Source of the DNA: an uncultured Enterobacteriaceae bacterium
GTDB taxonomy: Bacteria > Pseudomonadota > Gammaproteobacteria > Enterobacterales > Enterobacteriaceae
Length of the DNA stretch: 35,537 bases
Assembly: GCA_947631255.1 (NCBI GenBank)
Contig: CANRKT010000038.1
Span: 1-35,537, forward strand
Direction of reading: 5' to 3'
Below are positions 33,336-35,537 of the stretch, one piece after another. Positions within the stretch are counted from its first letter, which is position 1; every line of letters begins with the position of its first letter. The notes beneath the pieces are model-generated. The model was not told where the DNA came from and did no database searches. It worked only from the letters and a program-made list of their open reading frames with translations. The translations under genes were made by a program, and so were the position numbers.

Positions 33336-34402
33336 TCAGGCAGCCACTGACAATGAGCCAGATTTACGCAAGCCTCCGTGGGCTTTGACGACAAGTCCTG
33401 CCGCCATTAAATCAGTTATGCCCTTCTGTCTTATGTTGATTGCCGCATTTATATCGCGGTCGTGTTCAGCATGACACGACAGGCATTGCCATTCGCGCAC
33501 TTTTAACGGCATTTCTGCCATCTTGTGACCGCAGCAATGGCACGTTTTTGAACGGGCATACCACTGATCTGTCTTGACCAGGTGAACGCCAGCTTGTTCT
33601 GCTTTGTAAGCCAGTTTCATGACAAAACCATTCCACGCAGCATCCCCGATATGTCGGGCAAGACGGCGATTTTTCATCATATTTGCAGACTTCAACGTTT
33701 CCACAATGACCGCTTGGTTTTCGTCAATAATTGAGCCTGAAAGTTTATGCTGGAAGTCTGCGCGAACATTGGTAACGCTATCATGTTGCGCTGCCAGTTT
33801 GATCCTTGCTTTCGCCTGTTTGCGCTTTTTAGCTTTTTGCGTGACAGGCTCTTACTGTCACGGCGCAAGCGCCGATAAGCATTGACCAGAAAGCGGGGTT
33901 GGGCGTTTTCTTGCCATCGCCGCGGTTAACCCTATGTCATAGCCCGTTGCGCAGGTGATACAGGTCGGTTTTGCTGGCGCTTCCTGTCCGTCATCGGAAA
34001 GGACAGAGGCATAGTATTTGCCCGCAGGGGAACGGCTGATAGTGAGGCCAGAAACCTTACCGACGATCTCTCTGTGAATGTTTGCCCGAACAGGCTGGAT
34101 TTTCGGTAACTGGATCGCGTCGGTTAAGACTTTTCCGTTAGGGTGATAACTGGATTGTTTGCCGCGCTTGCTTTTAAAAATAGGCTTACCCGCTTTCAGC
34201 TTCTTGTTAAAGAAATTGGAACAGGCTTTATCCAGATTAATCACGGCTTGCTGCAATGCCAGTGGATCATATTCTTTCAACCAGCTATAGCGGCGTGATT
34301 TTTTGGCGACTGCCAGCAATGGTTTTAAGTCACGTTTAACGCTCAATGAGACGCCGTGACGCCAATACATATGACGGCTGATATGAAGGGCTTTGTTATA
34401 GC
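33336..34402 (-). pseudogene. tnpB: tnpB (IS605 OrfB), frameshifted
   Basis: Remains of an RNA-guided nuclease/transposon protein of the TnpB family. Frame 1 gives the N-terminal half from YNKALHISRHMYWRHG (about 34402) to TGYDIGLTAA, with the first RuvC aspartate. It then meets TGA and TAA near 33852-33860. The missing coding continues in other frames: DGKKTPNP, then RFLVNAYRRLRR and SLSRKKLK. It returns to frame 1 at KQAKARIKL and runs to the end with the RuvC glutamate (VIVETLK), a zinc ribbon (CHCCGH, CLSC) and the last aspartate (HDRDINAA). So three small indels near 33920, 33895 and 33830 break it while the net frame is restored. The first roughly 40 residues are also missing. No functional protein is expected. 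Confidence 0.85.
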
Positions 34403-34632
34403 ATCAGTAAACTGGTTGTACATCTGATATTTACGACAAAGTACCGCCGTAATATTTTCGATGGGATGATGATTGAGCAGATCCTCAATGCGTTTTTATC
34501 GGCAGCGGAAAAGCTGGAAGTTGATATTTTAGAAATGGACGGGGGATCGGATCACGTTCATGTATTGGTAGCCTATCCGCCGAAACTGGCGGTGAGTGTG
34601 TTGGTCAATAATTTGAAGTCTACCAGTAGCCG
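34397..34632 (+). pseudogene. tnpA: tnpA of an IS200/IS605 element, truncated
   Basis: Remains of a Y1 HUH transposase. The frame reads SISKLVVHLIFTTKYRRN from about 34400, then a middle part to DGGSDHVHVLVAYPPKLA and [11 protein letters not shown]. The HUH pair (HVH in DHVHVLV) is present. The C-terminal third with the catalytic tyrosine is absent because similarity stops at about 34632, where IS3-type sequence begins. The true start codon is also missing: the upstream bases belong to the divergent tnpB. It would be divergent from tnpB as in IS605/IS608-type elements. Not functional. Confidence 0.8.
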
Positions 34633-35165
34633 CCCAGTTGAAGGAAGAGCGAGCAGGAAAGCCCCCCATGGCACCTGAGAAGATTGAAATACCTGAGCAG
34701 AAGAAAAGACTTCAATGCGTTAAAATGGAAAGGGTGATATTAAAAAAGGCCACCACGCTCTTGATGTCAGACTCCCTGAACAGTTCTCATTAGTTGAGAA
34801 ATTCAATTGTATGCAACCCTGTTGGGGTTCATCGCAGCAGATGCCACACGTGTGACGTTACTCAGTCTTGTTCGTGAAAGCTTTAGCGAAAGTAATAGAC
34901 CCGCAGGTGCACCTGATATTGCTGCAATGGTCACGAACTGAGAGCCACTGGCGGGCAACAAAGCTTATGAAAGAACTTCATCTCATTAGCTGAGCATCGA
35001 TATAAGAAGGCGTCTCAGGCACACCCAGAGCGTCCCAATTATCTGGAATGCCAGTTTACCTAATCAAGTCTGGTGCGGTGATGTGACTCATATCTGGACG
35101 GGGAAATTGGGCTTATTTAGCCGTTGTACTTGTTCTGTTTTCCCGCCAACCGGTTGGCGAGCGAT
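34632..35165 (+). pseudogene. IS3-family transposase remnant (orfA 3' part and orfB 5' part)
   Basis: A decayed IS3-family element on the plus strand. [19 protein letters not shown] to [15 protein letters not shown], ending with TAG at 34791-34793, is the leucine-zipper end of orfA. Near 34740 an A-rich stretch (ATTAAAAAAGG) resembles the orfA/orfB slippage site. orfB then appears in pieces in changing frames: SLVEK, LVRESFSESN, AGAPDIAAMV, WRATKLMKELHLIS, HRYKKASQAHP, NQVWCGDVTHIWTGK (with the first catalytic Asp) and WAYLAVVLVLFSRQPVG. It stops near 35165, so the second and third DDE residues are gone. There are several frameshifts and stops, and neither end is seen. Confidence 0.8.
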
Positions 35166-35184
35166 ATCATCCGATTACAGACGC

Positions 35185-35212
35185 AAAAAAGCCCAGTCTT
35201 TTGACTGGGCTC
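35185..35212 (-). terminator. rRNA operon terminator
   Basis: AGCCCAGTC (35190-35198), TTTT loop, GACTGGGCT (35203-35211). On the minus strand it is followed by TTTTT. It sits 11 bases beyond the 3' end of the last 5S gene and resembles the T1-type terminators of enteric rrn operons. Confidence 0.92.
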
Positions 35213-35222
35213 TTGCTAATTG

Positions 35223-35342
35223 ATGTCTGACAGTTCCCTACTCTCGCATGGGGAGACCCCACACTACCATCGGCGCTACGGCGTTTCACTTCTGAGTTCG
35301 GCATGGGGTCAGGTGGGACCACCGCGCTAAAGCCGTCAGACA
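35223..35342 (-). rRNA. rrf: 5S rRNA, distal copy
   Basis: 120 bases, nearly identical to E. coli 5S rRNA throughout the interior (GCGCGGTGGTCCCACCTGAC and the following conserved loops). The termini read TGTCTGAC at the 5' side and GTCAGACA at the 3' side, instead of TGCCTGGC/GCCAGGCA. The changes are complementary and keep helix I paired. It is the last gene of the operon, after tRNA-Thr, like rrfF in the E. coli rrnD operon. Confidence 0.95.
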
Positions 35343-35377
35343 AATTCTTTTTTAGGTGCCGTGCCTAAATTTAAAAC

Positions 35378-35453
35378 TGGTGCTGATACCCAGAGTCGAA
35401 CTGGGGACCTCACCCTTACCAAGGGTGCGCTCTACCAACTGAGCCATATCAGC
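35378..35453 (-). tRNA. thrV: tRNA-Thr (anticodon GGT)
   Basis: 76 bases with encoded CCA. The acceptor GCTGATA pairs with TATCAGC, the anticodon loop CTTGGTA carries GGT, and the T-loop is GTTCGAC. It lies between two 5S genes at the distal end of the rRNA operon, the arrangement of E. coli rrnD (rrfD-thrV-rrfF). A small hairpin (TTTAGG/CCTAAA, 35351-35369) in the spacer before the distal 5S may mark an RNase processing site. Confidence 0.95.
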
Positions 35454-35465
35454 ACTCTAAATTTG

Positions 35466-35537
35466 ATGCCTGGCAGTTCCCTACTCTCGCATGGGGAGAC
35501 CCCACACTACCATCGGCGCTACGGCGTTTCACTTCTG
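35466..35537 (-). rRNA. rrf: 5S rRNA, proximal copy (partial)
   Basis: The 3' 72 bases of a 5S gene, cut by the window edge. The visible part is identical to the distal copy except for two bases in the terminal helix, where it has the standard GCCAGGCA. The rest of the operon (23S, spacer tRNAs, 16S) presumably lies beyond the right edge. Confidence 0.93.

Noticed and set aside
33336..33704. Possible independent small zinc-ribbon protein
   Set aside because: The frame is the C-terminal part of TnpB, with upstream TnpB sequence continuing in the same frame to 33851. The internal ATG is not a known start.
35223..35537. Long direct repeat of about 70 bases at the right end
   Set aside because: Explained by two 5S rRNA genes flanking tRNA-Thr. 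Not a CRISPR array or transposon repeat.

Overview
The window is a stretch of chromosome from a gammaproteobacterium of the order Enterobacterales. Nearly every protein aligns end to end, from memory, with its Escherichia coli counterpart (RpsI, RplM, DegQ/DegS, Mdh, ArgR, MreB, AccBC, Fis and others), and the gene order is that of the E. coli rplM-argR and tldD-fis neighbourhoods fused together. It is not E. coli. A type II dehydroquinase (aroQ) and msrPQ sit between acuI and accB, as I recall from Yersinia-like genomes. sspA does not follow rpsI, and yhcN, yhcO and aaeR are missing around aaeXAB. Base composition looks moderate. I place it in Enterobacterales outside the Escherichia/Salmonella group and cannot name the genus.

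Layout. 1-160: the tail of an unidentified plus-strand transcription unit with a terminator. 160-2430 (minus): rpsI, rplM and zapE. 2590-5680 (plus): zapG and the periplasmic protease pair degQ-degS. 5727-7571: divergent mdh and argR with a paired ARG box. 7647-10763 (minus): the aromatic-acid efflux operon aaeXAB with an operator-like dyad upstream. 11031-18500 (minus): tldD, yhdP, rng and maf (yhdE). 18509-21139 (minus): the cell-shape operon mreBCD. 21444-23384 (minus): csrD. 23587-28822 (plus): acuI, msrP-msrQ, aroQ and accB-accC, closed by a strong terminator. 28944-33149 (plus): yhdT-panF, prmA, and dusB-fis with its conserved stringently controlled promoter. 33210-35170: a graveyard of insertion sequences (a decayed IS200/IS605-type tnpA/tnpB pair abutting a decayed IS3-family element). 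35185-35537 (minus): the distal end of an rRNA operon (5S, tRNA-Thr(GGT), 5S, terminator).

Together the intact genes serve translation (rpsI, rplM, prmA, dusB, rRNA), envelope and division homeostasis (zapE, zapG, degQ, degS, yhdP, mreBCD), central and fatty-acid metabolism (mdh, aroQ, accBC, panF, acuI), RNA turnover (rng, csrD), periplasmic repair (msrPQ) and global regulation (argR, fis). This is a core-genome window. I did not find a convincing undescribed system. The least explained parts are the IS graveyard with the remains of a TnpB/omega-RNA locus, the orphan operator upstream of aaeX, the diverged helix I of the terminal 5S gene, and the left edge where synteny breaks.
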